Positions 23,302 through 32,007 of a stretch of 52,650 nt of DNA are shown in pieces. The translations under genes were made by a program, and so were the position numbers. The notes beneath the pieces were generated by a model. It saw nothing but the letters and a program-made list of their open reading frames with translations, did no database searches and was not told the DNA's origin. The DNA is taken from NCBI GenBank assembly GCA_905193225.1, contig CAJJNV010000011.1, positions 1 through 52,650 of the forward strand, read 5' to 3'. The DNA is from an uncultured Oscillospiraceae bacterium (GTDB lineage Bacteria > Bacillota > Clostridia > Oscillospirales > Acutalibacteraceae). Every line of letters starts with the position of its first letter. Within the stretch, counting starts at the first letter, position 1.

Positions 23302-24720
23302 TTACTCAAAATCCGACTTGTCAACAGGCAAATTATTCATTTTGTTTAATTTTTTGAATTCGCTGCGAATAAATGCAAAGGTCAGAATTCCCGTTAACGC
23401 ATCGGTAATCGCCGCCGACCAAAGCATATATTTGACCGACCCGGTGCAAAGCCCCAGTACCGTTATGGCCGGCACGAAAAAGACCACATCCCTCACCACC
23501 GAAAGAGCCATTGACTTAAACGACGCGCCTATGGACTGCAGAAAAATCGAGTTTGCCTTAATAAGGCAGGTTAAAAGCACTGTCACAAGATAAATCCTTA
23601 GGCAAAGGCGGGCGTATTCGATGTAAATCTCGCTGTTGCCTCTGCCGAAAAGGTCGACCACAATGTCGGGGAAAAGCTGAAAAATGATCGTTGCGGCAAT
23701 TCCCACCGCTCCGCAGCTGATCATGATTTTTTTATAGGTTTCCTTAACGCGCCCGATATTTCCGGCACCGAAGTTGAATCCCACAATGGGCTGCCCGCCC
23801 AGGGCTATGCCTATGCAGATCGACACGACTATTCCGAACACCTTCATAACGATTCCGATGACCGCAAGGGGAATGTCGGTACCGTAAACGGGATCGTTTA
23901 TCTTTCCCACGAGATTGTTGCACACCGTTATGATTATGACAATGGAAATCTGTGTGATAAGCGAGGAAATGCCCAGCAGGGCAATGCGTCCGCAAAGGGC
24001 AAAATCCGGCGTTATCGACCGTATTGAAAGATGAAAGTTCTTTGATTTGAATAGATAGCCCACAGTCAGCAAAAGGGTGACATACTGGCCGAGAATTGTG
24101 GCGATGGCCGCTCCCTTAATGCCCATATTAAAGGTGAAAATAAAAATCGGGTCGAGTATTATGTTGAGCACCGCACCCACGGTGGTGGCCGCCATGGCGA
24201 AACGGGGAGCCCCGTCGGCGCGAATGGCCGAATTCATCCCTTGTGCGAACATATACGCCGGGAATCCGAGAATGATTATGTCATAATAATCCTCGGCATA
24301 AGTTCTCCCGGCCGGGGTGGCACCGAAAAGGGTTAAAAGCGAATCCTTAAAGATAAATCCTGCCGCCGTTAAAAGGACCAGCAGAATTATCTGCATTAAA
24401 AAGCCGTTTCCGATGCTTTTTTCGGCCGTTTCATAATCCTTTTTGCCGCGGCAAAGGCTGAACATAGCCGCTGAGCCGTCGCCCACAAGAAGACACAGGG
24501 CAAGGGCAATGAGTGTAAATGGATAAACCACGTTTGTGGCGCCGTTGCAAAGTATGCTGATGCTTTGACCGCTTGCGGCATCGATTCCGCTTATGTGTCC
24601 GATATAAATTTGGTCGACAATGTTATAAAATGCGGCCACAAGCAGCGAAATGACGCAGGGCACGGCAAAACCGCGAAGCAGCTTTCCGATTTTTTCGTTT
24701 GCAAGATCAAGTTGTTTCAT
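23302..24720 (-). CDS. MATE family multidrug/cation efflux transporter
   Basis: 472 residues from the ATG at 24720, directly after GGAGG; the frame continues upstream but without a ribosome site. Twelve membrane spans in two pseudo-repeats, with MATE landmarks LLVAAFYNIVDQIYIGH in span 1, GAAIATILGQYV in the middle and GQPIVGFNFGAGN in the second half. MepA/DinF-type exporters use sodium or proton gradients. The leader carries an attenuator (see 24738-24873), so expression is probably ligand-controlled. Confidence 0.9.
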   Translation of the reverse strand: MKQLDLANEKIGKLLRGFAVPCVISLLVAAFYNIVDQIYIGHISGIDAASGQSISILCNGATNVVYPFTLIALALCLLVGDGSAAMFSLCRGKKDYETAEKSIGNGFLMQIILLVLLTAAGFIFKDSLLTLFGATPAGRTYAEDYYDIIILGFPAYMFAQGMNSAIRADGAPRFAMAATTVGAVLNIILDPIFIFTFNMGIKGAAIATILGQYVTLLLTVGYLFKSKNFHLSIRSITPDFALCGRIALLGISSLITQISIVIIITVCNNLVGKINDPVYGTDIPLAVIGIVMKVFGIVVSICIGIALGGQPIVGFNFGAGNIGRVKETYKKIMISCGAVGIAATIIFQLFPDIVVDLFGRGNSEIYIEYARLCLRIYLVTVLLTCLIKANSIFLQSIGASFKSMALSVVRDVVFFVPAITVLGLCTGSVKYMLWSAAITDALTGILTFAFIRSEFKKLNKMNNLPVDKSDFE

Positions 24721-24737
24721 AAATTTCCTCCGATAAT

Positions 24738-24873
24738 AAAAAACCGCAAGTCCCGACAAAGCGTCCGGACTTACGGTTTAATTGTGAAAATTAAATTGCT
24801 CGACTGTTTGAAGCTATTATGTTGTGCCCGACGAAAAAACCCTGCCTCTCAAGGAGTTCCTTTCGTCGGGTGC
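24738..24873 (-). ncRNA. attenuator leader of the MATE gene; candidate riboswitch (guanidine-IV/mepA type?)
   Basis: On the minus strand an extended -10 (TGTTAAAAT, TAAAAT at 24885-24880) starts a leader near 24873. Its first element is a 10-bp stem CCCGACGAAA (24870-24861) with TTTCGTCGGG (24836-24827) enclosing an unpaired CCTTGAGAGGCAGGG segment. The last element is a long terminator: AAACCGTAAGTCC (24779-24767) pairs with GGACTTGCGGTTT, followed by a T-run ending at 24738. GGAGG and the ATG follow within 18 bases. Aptamer-like stem, linker, terminator and transporter is riboswitch architecture. The mepA motif (guanidine-IV) is known to sit before clostridial MATE genes, but I cannot check its consensus. 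Confidence 0.55.
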
Positions 24874-24994
24874 GACATCATTTTAACACAAACCAAATGA
24901 AAATGTAAGTGTTTTTTTGATGTGCTGTGATTTTTGCCCTGCGGCGGTCGGGCGGCTTCGGTTTTGCTACCCGGGATCCGCTGCTGCCGACGGC

Positions 24995-26191
24995 CTATCC
25001 GCAGATCATTCCGAAAACCTTGGACAGCACAACAATGATAACCAGCGCGATAGGATAGGTTGCGGCGTAGGCCGAGGTTACATCGTCGGTTCCGGCAACC
25101 GAAACAAGGGTGCCGAGAGCAGGTGTGGAGGTCATACCGCCGGTAATGGAGCCGAGGTTGTTGAATATGCTGAGCTTGAAAACATATTTGGCGAAGATAA
25201 AGCCGATAACCATAGGCAGGGTGGTCATTATAACACCGTATACAAAATAGATGGGCTTGAAGTGGGTGATGAAGTTAACGCCTCCGGGAACGCCCGCGCC
25301 GATGAGGAAGAGCATAAGACCGAGCTCACGGAAAACATTAAGGGTGTTTTTGGTCATATGCATGTCGATAGGCCCGAGATGTCCGAAGTGACCGATTATA
25401 AGGCCGACGATAAGCGTGCCCCCCGAAGAGCCGAGGGAAAAGTTGATTCCGGGAATTTTGATTGTTCCGAGAATAATGCCCAGCGCCACGGTGGTCATAA
25501 AGGGGAAGAAATCGAGCGCATCGAGCTTTTTGAGCTTTTTCTTGGGCTCGGGGATTACAACGGCGTTGGCTGCTTTGAACTTTTCTCTTTCCTCGGGAAT
25601 GTTGACTTTAAGAATACGGGGAATAATCTGAACGAAGAAAACCACGCCCAGCACGCCGAAGATGTAGGCAATGCCGTAGCCCGAGGTAACCTGCTCCTCA
25701 CCCGCGGCGAAGGCCTCTTTTGCCGAAGCAAGACCGGGGGTGGAGGTGAGAGCGCCGGTAAGAAGACCGATGGCCATAGCAGGCTCAACACCGAGCGCCA
25801 CGCATATTGCCATTGCGACAAATCCGGCAAGGATTATGATAACGCCCATAAGGATATAGGACATTGTGCTCTTGTTAAAGCTGCGGAAAAACTTGGGTCC
25901 GGCAATAAGACCGACTCCCGAAACGAACAGCGCCGTTCCGATGTTTGAAATAAGCGAAAACATCTTTTTAATGTCGCCGCTCCAAAGGGTGATGTCGGTT
26001 TCGCCGACCGTGAATGTGCCGACCTTGCTGGCCAAAATTCCGAAAAGCAGGGCGACAAGAAGAACTCCGGCGGTGCCGAGGGAAATTCCCTTTATCTCAA
26101 GTCCACCGATAAGGTAGCCGATTGTGGCTATAATGAAAACAAAAAATAAGGTGGTGAGCAAGCTGCCCAGAACCGAGCCGATATAAACCAT
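24995..26191 (-). CDS. AspT/YidE-family antiporter or dicarboxylate exporter
   Basis: 398 residues from ATG 26191 with AGAGGAG before it; the frame upstream is open but lacks support. Two homologous halves of about five membrane spans, each ending in a TSTP motif (TGALTSTPGLASA about 176 and GGMTSTPALG about 355), the hallmark of the AspT/AAEx family. There is no TrkA-C pair between the halves; instead a short charged loop (about 225-260, PEPKKKLKKLD). Known members exchange aspartate and alanine, or export succinate (SucE of corynebacteria). Downstream of the fumarate reductase genes, so succinate export is the favoured reading. The 245-bp gap to the reductase gene is full of hairpins, including CTGTTC/GAACAG and CGAAGCGGGGG/CCCTGCTTCG. 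Confidence 0.8.
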   Translation of the reverse strand: MVYIGSVLGSLLTTLFFVFIIATIGYLIGGLEIKGISLGTAGVLLVALLFGILASKVGTFTVGETDITLWSGDIKKMFSLISNIGTALFVSGVGLIAGPKFFRSFNKSTMSYILMGVIIILAGFVAMAICVALGVEPAMAIGLLTGALTSTPGLASAKEAFAAGEEQVTSGYGIAYIFGVLGVVFFVQIIPRILKVNIPEEREKFKAANAVVIPEPKKKLKKLDALDFFPFMTTVALGIILGTIKIPGINFSLGSSGGTLIVGLIIGHFGHLGPIDMHMTKNTLNVFRELGLMLFLIGAGVPGGVNFITHFKPIYFVYGVIMTTLPMVIGFIFAKYVFKLSIFNNLGSITGGMTSTPALGTLVSVAGTDDVTSAYAATYPIALVIIVVLSKVFGMICG

Positions 26192-26436
26192 ATTTTTTTC
26201 TCCTCTGAAACTTTCTTTGCGCGGCGCCCTGCAAGGGGCAAGCTGCCGATTGCCTGTTCCCAAGGGGAATTTTCCGTAAGGCACGGGAATTTCCCATAGA
26301 GAACAGGTCTGCGTGGTGCAGCGCTTAGGTTTTCGGTCATTTGCCGGCTTCTCACATTTCGACAAATGCCGAGACCGAAGCAGGGTTTTCCCCCGCTTCG
26401 ATCGTAGCAAAAATAATTTAATTGCCCAAATTAAAA

Positions 26437-28032
26437 TTATTGTTTTCTCGCGTAGTCGGGAAGTATTTTAGGCGATTTGACCTCGGTTTCAATACCGGCT
26501 GAAGCGAGTTCATTCTCAAATCTGTCGATATGATCAAGGGTCAGGCTGCCCACCGTAACGCTTTTTGCCTTTTCGGAGGCGTGCTGTCCTGCGTTGCGTC
26601 CGAAAACGATAACGTCAAGCAAGGAGTTGCCCATAAGACGGTTGCGCCCGTGAATTCCTCCGACAGCCTCGCCGGCCACAAAGAGGTTTTCAACGCCGCT
26701 CTGTCCGTCGGCCGAAATGTCGATACCGCCGTTCTGATAGTGAAGGGTGGGATAAACAAGAATGGGCTCCTTGCGGATGTCGATGCCGTATTTGCCGAAC
26801 ATTCTCATCATGGCAGGGATTCTCTTTTCGATGGTTCCCTCGCCGTTCTTGAGTTCGATCATAGGAGTATCGAGCCATACGGCCTTGCCCTGGGGAGTGG
26901 TAACGCCGTTGCCGCGGTCGGAGCATTCGCGGATTATCGAAGCGGCCGAAACGTCGCGGGTCTCGAGAGGATGCATAAATACCTCGCCGTTAACGTTAAC
27001 AAGCTTTGCACCGAGGGATCTTACCTTTTCGGTAACAAGTGCACCGAAGATCTGCTCGGGGAATGCAGCGCCGGTGGGATGATACTGAAGGGTGTCGGCA
27101 TAGAGCAGCTTTGCGCCCACGCGGTATGCAAGCACAAGTCCGTCGGCGGTTGCGCCGTAGTGGTTGGAGGTGGGGAAGCCCTGATAGTGGAGACGTCCTG
27201 CACCGCCGGTGGCGATGATGACGGTTTTTGCCTTAGCAACAAGAATCTCCTTGGTTTCCATGTTCATGAGGACGGCGCCTGCGGCCTTGCCCTCATCGTC
27301 AAGAATGATCTCGATTGCAACGGTGAAGTCGACAACGGGAATTTCGCGGTTTAAAACTTCGTCGCGGAGGGTTCTCATAATTTCAGCGCCGGAATAGTCC
27401 TTTGCGGCGTGCATACGCTTTCTGGAGGTACCGCCGCCGTGGGTGGTGATCATGGTTCCGTCGGGAGCCTTGTCGAATTCCACGCCCAGGTCGTTGAGCC
27501 ACTGAATGGCCTCGGGAGCCTCGTTAACGAGCTTATAAAGCAGCTCGGGTTTTGCGGCAAAATGTCCGCCGCCGAAGGCATCGAGATAATGCTGAGCGGG
27601 GGAATCGTTGGGCTTGTCGGCGGCCTGGATTCCGCCCTCTGCCATCATGGTGTTGGCATCGCCGATACGGAGCTTTGTAACGATCATAACATTAGCGCCG
27701 TTTTTATGTGCCTCGATAGCGGCCGAAGAACCTGCGCCGCCGCCGCCGATGATGAGCACGTCAACATCATAATCGGGGCTCGACAGGTCGGGGCGGTTGT
27801 CCTTAATGCGGCTGTGTCCCTGAAGCAGGGCGCAAAGCTCGGTAGGAACCTTCTCGCCCTTGTTGGGGCCGACCTTAAGCTCGCGGAACTCTTCCTTTTT
27901 ATAATCGGGATGATAGGTGGCAAGGAGGGTATCCTTTTCCTCGGCTGTCATTCTTCTGGGCTCAAGCTTGGTGTTTTCTTCACGTGCAGCTTCAACCTTT
28001 TTTATGGATGCTTCAAAATCGCTGGGATACAT
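26437..28032 (-). CDS. frdA: soluble fumarate reductase flavoprotein (TfrA/FrdA/NadB family)
   Basis: 531 residues. An 85-residue N-terminal extension precedes the dinucleotide fold DVLIIGGGGAGSSAAIEA. The position of the covalent FAD His of membrane-bound FrdA/SdhA is Asn here (DANTMMAEGGIQ), so flavin is non-covalent, as in TfrA and L-aspartate oxidase. HGGGTSRKRMHAAKDYSG (about 194) and the active-site region HPTGAAFPEQIFG, RDVSAASIIRE and GRNRLMGNSLLDVIVFGR are conserved. It reduces fumarate to succinate in the cytosol. It lies 12 bases after frdB. No membrane anchor gene is present. An L-aspartate oxidase role (NadB) is less likely because frdB and fumarase genes surround it and no nadA/nadC is seen. 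Confidence 0.85.
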   Translation of the reverse strand: MYPSDFEASIKKVEAAREENTKLEPRRMTAEEKDTLLATYHPDYKKEEFRELKVGPNKGEKVPTELCALLQGHSRIKDNRPDLSSPDYDVDVLIIGGGGAGSSAAIEAHKNGANVMIVTKLRIGDANTMMAEGGIQAADKPNDSPAQHYLDAFGGGHFAAKPELLYKLVNEAPEAIQWLNDLGVEFDKAPDGTMITTHGGGTSRKRMHAAKDYSGAEIMRTLRDEVLNREIPVVDFTVAIEIILDDEGKAAGAVLMNMETKEILVAKAKTVIIATGGAGRLHYQGFPTSNHYGATADGLVLAYRVGAKLLYADTLQYHPTGAAFPEQIFGALVTEKVRSLGAKLVNVNGEVFMHPLETRDVSAASIIRECSDRGNGVTTPQGKAVWLDTPMIELKNGEGTIEKRIPAMMRMFGKYGIDIRKEPILVYPTLHYQNGGIDISADGQSGVENLFVAGEAVGGIHGRNRLMGNSLLDVIVFGRNAGQHASEKAKSVTVGSLTLDHIDRFENELASAGIETEVKSPKILPDYARKQ

Positions 28033-28044
28033 AGTTTTACCTCC

Positions 28045-28719
28045 TTATTTCTCTATCTCGCGGTTGTTATAGAGCTCTTTCATTTCCTCAATGGGCTTCT
28101 GCATAAGTCCTTCGAGAAGCTCCTTGAAGTCGCCGTTTTTGATTTCCTTAACGCGGTCTTCAAGATGCTGTGTGTGAGGAGCGAGGTATTTGCCGTTTAT
28201 GCGGCGGGCAAGCATGGCCACCTGAGGATGGGAGATGCCTGCGGGGCAGCGGGAGGAGCAAACGCCGCACATAACGCAGTCGAAGGACTCGTCGGCGCAT
28301 TTGTCGAACTCTCCGCGCTGTGCATAGGCGATGTACTGCATAACGTTAAGTCCCTGAGTACAGCTCTTGGTGCAGGCGTTGCAGCCGATGCAGCTGTAAA
28401 TCTCGGGATAAAGCTGCATCATAATTGCCTGAGTGGGGGAAACCTTTTCGATGTCGTAAACCTGCTTGATGAGGGGGAAGAAGGGCAGGGTTGCCACATA
28501 CATATTGTCCTCAACCTGGGTCGAGCAGGCGAGACATACCTTAAGCTCGCGGTCGCCCTTTATGCGATAGATGGTGGCGCAGGCGCCGCAGAAGCCGTTT
28601 CGGCAGCCGCAGCCTCTAACCAGCTGATAGCCGGCATATTCCATTGCGCCCATAATTGTAAGTGATGACGGGACTTCATATTTTTTGCCCATCAGGAAGA
28701 CATTGACCATTTTTTCCAT
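28045..28719 (-). CDS. frdB: fumarate reductase iron-sulfur subunit
   Basis: 224 residues. The N-terminal 2Fe-2S domain has CGCRNGFCGACATIY and the later CLAC. The C-terminal part has two clusters: CIGCNACTKSC (about 112) and CVMCGVCSSRCPAG (about 148), the second and third relay centres. It ends after a helical tail. Methanogen TfrB carries in addition an HdrB-like CCG domain of about 200 residues; that part is absent here, and a free HdrB is encoded upstream in the cluster. Passes electrons to the FrdA flavin. Confidence 0.85.
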   Translation of the reverse strand: MEKMVNVFLMGKKYEVPSSLTIMGAMEYAGYQLVRGCGCRNGFCGACATIYRIKGDRELKVCLACSTQVEDNMYVATLPFFPLIKQVYDIEKVSPTQAIMMQLYPEIYSCIGCNACTKSCTQGLNVMQYIAYAQRGEFDKCADESFDCVMCGVCSSRCPAGISHPQVAMLARRINGKYLAPHTQHLEDRVKEIKNGDFKELLEGLMQKPIEEMKELYNNREIEK

Positions 28720-28734
28720 ATATTTAAACCTCCC

Positions 28735-29565
28735 TTAATACTCGTCGGGCAGCTCGTCAAGCTGGTCACAGCGGAAAACAGGACCGTCCTTGCAGACATA
28801 TTTGCTGCCGATGTTGCAGCGGCCGCATTTTCCGACGCCGCATTTCATTCTAAGCTCCATGGTGGTAAAGACCTGAGTCTTGTTAAAGCCAAGCTCCATA
28901 AGTCCGGCCAAGGTGAATTTGATCATAATGGGAGGACCGCAGATGATGACGGTTTTGTTGGTGTCGAAGCCAAGCTCCTTGACGTAGTTGGGAACAAAGC
29001 CTACGTGGCCGTCCCAGCCCTCCTGCTCACGGTCGATGGTAAGCCAAACGTTAAAGTCGGGCTCGTTCATCCATTCGTCGATAATCTCCTTGTAATCCAC
29101 GAGATCGTCGGCGCTTCTCGAACCGTAAACAATGTCGACCTTGCCGTAGTTTTCTCTGTGTGCGCGGACATAGTTGATGACCGAGCGCAGAGGCGCAAGA
29201 CCGATACCGCCGGCTACAAAGAGCAGATCCTTACCCTTGAAAGCCGATTCAACGGGGAACCCGTTGCCGTAGGGTCCGCGGATGGTGATTTGCTGGCCAA
29301 CCTCCATCTGGTGGAGCCAGGAGGTCAGGCATCCGCATTTTTTAATGCTGAATTCCATATATTCCTCGTTTGTGGGGGAGGAGGTTATGGAGAACATGGC
29401 CTCGCCCACGCCGGGGATGGAAAGCATAGCGCACTGCCCGGGGATATGTTCAAAGCATTTGCCGCCTTCAAGAGCGTTAACGCGGAAGGTTTTAACATCG
29501 GGAGTGTCTATTCTCACATCGGTAACAACGCCGATATGGGGAATGAGAGTTTCATTTACTGCCAT
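28735..29565 (-). CDS. flxA: FAD/NAD(P)-binding oxidoreductase, FlxA-like
   Basis: 276 residues of the ferredoxin-NADP reductase/PyrK family. FAD part: VKTFRVNALEGG and AMFSITSSP. NAD part: LLFVAGGIGLAPLRSVI (about 112) and VIICGPPIMIKFT (about 207). The C-terminus has a four-Cys 2Fe-2S site, CGVGKCGRCNIGSKYVC. The family includes sulfhydrogenase gamma, AsrB and FlxA, the NADH-oxidising subunit of Flx-Hdr complexes. It shares one base with flxB (TAATG). This is the expected NADH entry point of the module. Confidence 0.8.
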   Translation of the reverse strand: MAVNETLIPHIGVVTDVRIDTPDVKTFRVNALEGGKCFEHIPGQCAMLSIPGVGEAMFSITSSPTNEEYMEFSIKKCGCLTSWLHQMEVGQQITIRGPYGNGFPVESAFKGKDLLFVAGGIGLAPLRSVINYVRAHRENYGKVDIVYGSRSADDLVDYKEIIDEWMNEPDFNVWLTIDREQEGWDGHVGFVPNYVKELGFDTNKTVIICGPPIMIKFTLAGLMELGFNKTQVFTTMELRMKCGVGKCGRCNIGSKYVCKDGPVFRCDQLDELPDEY

Positions 29566-30590
29566 TAGTTTTTACCCCCTAACCTTTTAATGACTTTGGC
29601 AATGTTCATGGAGATGGGGCATTTTGCAACGCATCGGCCGCATCCCACGCAGGAATAAAGTCCGTCGTTGTTGGCCGGATAGTAAACCAGCTTGTGCATA
29701 AATCTCTGGCGGAAGCGCTCGAGCTGAGTTTTTCTGGGCTGGCCGCCGGCGGTTTTGGTAAAGTCGGAATACATACAGGAGTCCCAACAGCGGAATCTTG
29801 TGATGCCGTGGCCGGTGTCGAAGTCGCGAATGTCGTAGCACTGGCAGGTGGGGCATACAAATGTGCAGGTTCCGCAGCCGAGGCAGGCTTCCGAAAGGGA
29901 GGCCCATTCGGGGGAATTGAATTTGTCAAGCAGCACATCCTCGCTGCCGAAGCCGTCAAGAGACAGACCGTTTAAGGGCAGCTTTTCGCAGATTTCCTTG
30001 GTGGCGGCCTTCTGGGCTTCAACCTCGGCGGTGTCCGCATCCTCAAAGAGAGCGGCAATCTTGCCTTCAAGAGCCTTGCCCTTTTCGGTCTTTCCCTCAA
30101 AGAAAAGTCCGTCCTCGGTAAGGTAGGTTACGGCGTCGCCGCAGGGCTCGGTGGGGTCGATGCCGAACACGCCGCAGAAGCAGGTCTCCTCGGGAGCCGA
30201 GCAGGCCATGGTAACTACCGTGCCCTTGTCTCTGCGGGATTTATAGTAGCTGTCCACAGGATCGGACAGAAAGACCCTGTCGAGTACATCAAAGCTCTTT
30301 GCATCGCAGGCACGCACGCCGAAGATAACAAAATCTCTGGTCTCGTCGCGAAGGTCGACAATCTCGATCTTCTTTCCGTCCATCTTAAAGCCCATAAGGT
30401 TTTCGGTCTGGGGGAAGAAAAGATCCTTGGGGGAACGGTTGGTGTGAAGCTCGTCGAGGCAAACCTCTGCCCCCTCGCTCCATTTAAAGAAGTCGATCTT
30501 TCCGCTTCTCTTTATGGGAAGATAAAGCTCGTCGCTTTCCGAGATCTTTGCAAAAAGCTCGGGAAGCTTTTCTCTGTTTATTTTAAGCAT
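29565..30590 (-). CDS. flxB: HydB/AsrA-like iron-sulfur protein, FlxB-type
   Basis: 341 residues. The N-terminal half carries the family pattern FVIFGVRACDAKSFDVLDRVF and a Cys-rich CSAPEETCFCGVFG patch. The C-terminal half has two 4Fe-4S sites, CLGCGTCTFVCPTCQC (about 235) and CVGCGRCVAKCP (about 318). Members relay electrons between a flavin subunit and a partner oxidoreductase. TGATG overlap with the upstream paralogue shows translational coupling. Confidence 0.75.
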   Translation of the reverse strand: MLKINREKLPELFAKISESDELYLPIKRSGKIDFFKWSEGAEVCLDELHTNRSPKDLFFPQTENLMGFKMDGKKIEIVDLRDETRDFVIFGVRACDAKSFDVLDRVFLSDPVDSYYKSRRDKGTVVTMACSAPEETCFCGVFGIDPTEPCGDAVTYLTEDGLFFEGKTEKGKALEGKIAALFEDADTAEVEAQKAATKEICEKLPLNGLSLDGFGSEDVLLDKFNSPEWASLSEACLGCGTCTFVCPTCQCYDIRDFDTGHGITRFRCWDSCMYSDFTKTAGGQPRKTQLERFRQRFMHKLVYYPANNDGLYSCVGCGRCVAKCPISMNIAKVIKRLGGKN

Positions 30591-31579
30591 CAGTTGTCCC
30601 CTCCTTTGTCCGAAACGACGGTAGGCTCGACATCCTCTTTGGTGAAATTGGTGAGAGGAGTGCGGGGTTCGTCGGCAGTTTCGCCGGCCTGAAACTCACC
30701 GTAGAAGGTGTCGATATCCTTGATGAATTTGCGGTTTAAAAGGTGGAGAGGAATGTTCTGGGGGCACACCCTCGAACATTCGCCGCAGTCGGTGCAGCGT
30801 CCGGCCACATGGAAGGCGCGGATGATGTGGAACATATTTTCCTCGAAGGAATCAACCGCCGCTTTTTGGGAAATTCCCGAATCGGGGTTGTCGAAAACGC
30901 AGTTGGTGCAGGAGCAGGCGGGACATACATTGCGGCAGGCATTGCAGCGGATGCACTTGGAAAGCTCGCCTCTCCAGAACTCAAAGCGCTCGTCGGGGGT
31001 CATGGCCTCAAGCTTTGCAACCGTGTCGAAGCGGTCGCCCTTCCAGGAATCGTCGATTTCTCTGTCGACGGTGATCATTTCGTCGTATACAACATGGCTC
31101 TTGCGGCAAACGGTGCAGCGGTCGAGCAGAGCGTCTCTTCTGGCCACCTCTTTGTCGCCGTAAAGGGTGTGTACGGTCAGTGTGTCGCCATCCTCGTCAA
31201 CCGAGGTGATACCCTTAATGCCCATATCACGGATTTTTTCGATGTCAAGCTTTCCGCCGCAGAAAATACCGATGACATAGGTCTTTTCTCTGTCGATGCG
31301 GTGCTCCTTCAAAAGCTCGTTAAAGCTGTATGTGTCGCAGGGCTTGAGGAAAACGGCAATCCTGCCGTCTTTTTTGGTTTCGTTAATGAGGTATTTGCTG
31401 AGGTTTGCACCGCAAAAACCGCTGTAAACGAAATCCGAAAGCTCGTTCTTGGAACCGAAAACGGCGGGGGTAGGATCGTAGAAGAATTCTCCCGCTTTCC
31501 AACCCAGCACCCGATCTACGGTGCCGTTTTCAAGGAGTTCCCCGGCTTTTTCAATCATTCTGTCAAAGATTTCTTGCAT
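30590..31579 (-). CDS. flxC: FrhB/HydB-like iron-sulfur protein, FlxC-type
   Basis: 329 residues from ATG 31579, after GGAGG. The N-terminal part (VLGWKAGEFFYDPTP, GRIAVFLKPCDTYSFNELL, YVIGIFCGG) is FrhB/HydB-like, and CTVCRKSHVVYDE adds Cys ligands. Two 4Fe-4S sites follow: CIRCNACRNVCPACSC (about 212) and CTDCGECSRVCP (about 264). It is a distant paralogue of the neighbouring flxB product. The 25-base overlap with the mvhD-like gene fixes the operon. Which of the two is FlxB and which FlxC cannot be decided by eye. Confidence 0.75.
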   Translation of the reverse strand: MQEIFDRMIEKAGELLENGTVDRVLGWKAGEFFYDPTPAVFGSKNELSDFVYSGFCGANLSKYLINETKKDGRIAVFLKPCDTYSFNELLKEHRIDREKTYVIGIFCGGKLDIEKIRDMGIKGITSVDEDGDTLTVHTLYGDKEVARRDALLDRCTVCRKSHVVYDEMITVDREIDDSWKGDRFDTVAKLEAMTPDERFEFWRGELSKCIRCNACRNVCPACSCTNCVFDNPDSGISQKAAVDSFEENMFHIIRAFHVAGRCTDCGECSRVCPQNIPLHLLNRKFIKDIDTFYGEFQAGETADEPRTPLTNFTKEDVEPTVVSDKGGDN

Positions 31580-32007
31580 CTCAGGTCCTCCAATCTCTTA
31601 TTAGGTCCAAGCTCGGTAACGGTTTTAACAAAATCGTTCATAACGGTGGAAAATCTTACGCCCTCGGCAGCCGATACCCATTCGACGCGGGTGCGGCCTC
31701 TCTCGATCCCGAGAAAGTCGAGCATACCGAAGAGCAGGGTCATACGGCGGCGGGCATAATAGTTTCCGGTGGTATAGTGGCAGTCGCCGGGGTGGCAGCC
31801 GCACATGATAACCCCGTCGGCGCCGCGCTGGAAGGCGCGAAGTATGAAAATGGGGTTGACGCGGCAGGAGCAGGGAACGCGGATTATCTTAACGTTGGCG
31901 GGATAATTCAGTCGGTTGGTGCCTGCAAGGTCTGCACCGGCGTAGGAGCACCAGTTGCAGCAGAAAGCCACGATTTTAGGTGTGAATTCTTTATTCTCTA
32001 TTTGCAT
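31555..32007 (-). CDS. mvhD: MvhD/FlxD-type 2Fe-2S electron-transfer protein
   Basis: 150 residues. The conserved Cys positions are present: FCCNWCSYAGADLAG (9-23), RVPCSCRVN (about 47) and GVIMCGCHPGDCHY (about 66). MvhD/FlxD hands electrons from the NADH or hydrogenase side to HdrA. It overlaps hdrA by 10 bases and flxC by 25 bases. Confidence 0.9.
   Translation of the reverse strand: MQIENKEFTPKIVAFCCNWCSYAGADLAGTNRLNYPANVKIIRVPCSCRVNPIFILRAFQRGADGVIMCGCHPGDCHYTTGNYYARRRMTLLFGMLDFLGIERGRTRVEWVSAAEGVRFSTVMNDFVKTVTELGPNKRLEDLRCKKSLTE

Noticed and set aside
24917..25948. 343-codon open frame on the plus strand
   Set aside because: It lies antisense to the AspT-family gene, has no ribosome site and its product is Gly/His/Asp-rich nonsense typical of the opposite strand of a membrane protein gene.
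26437..28032. L-aspartate oxidase (NadB) identity for the flavoprotein
   Set aside because: The non-covalent FAD site fits NadB too, but the adjacent iron-sulfur subunit and fumarase genes, and the absence of nadA or nadC, favour fumarate reductase.
27409..28665. 418-codon open frame on the plus strand
   Set aside because: Antisense to frdA and frdB, spans two real genes, no family resemblance.
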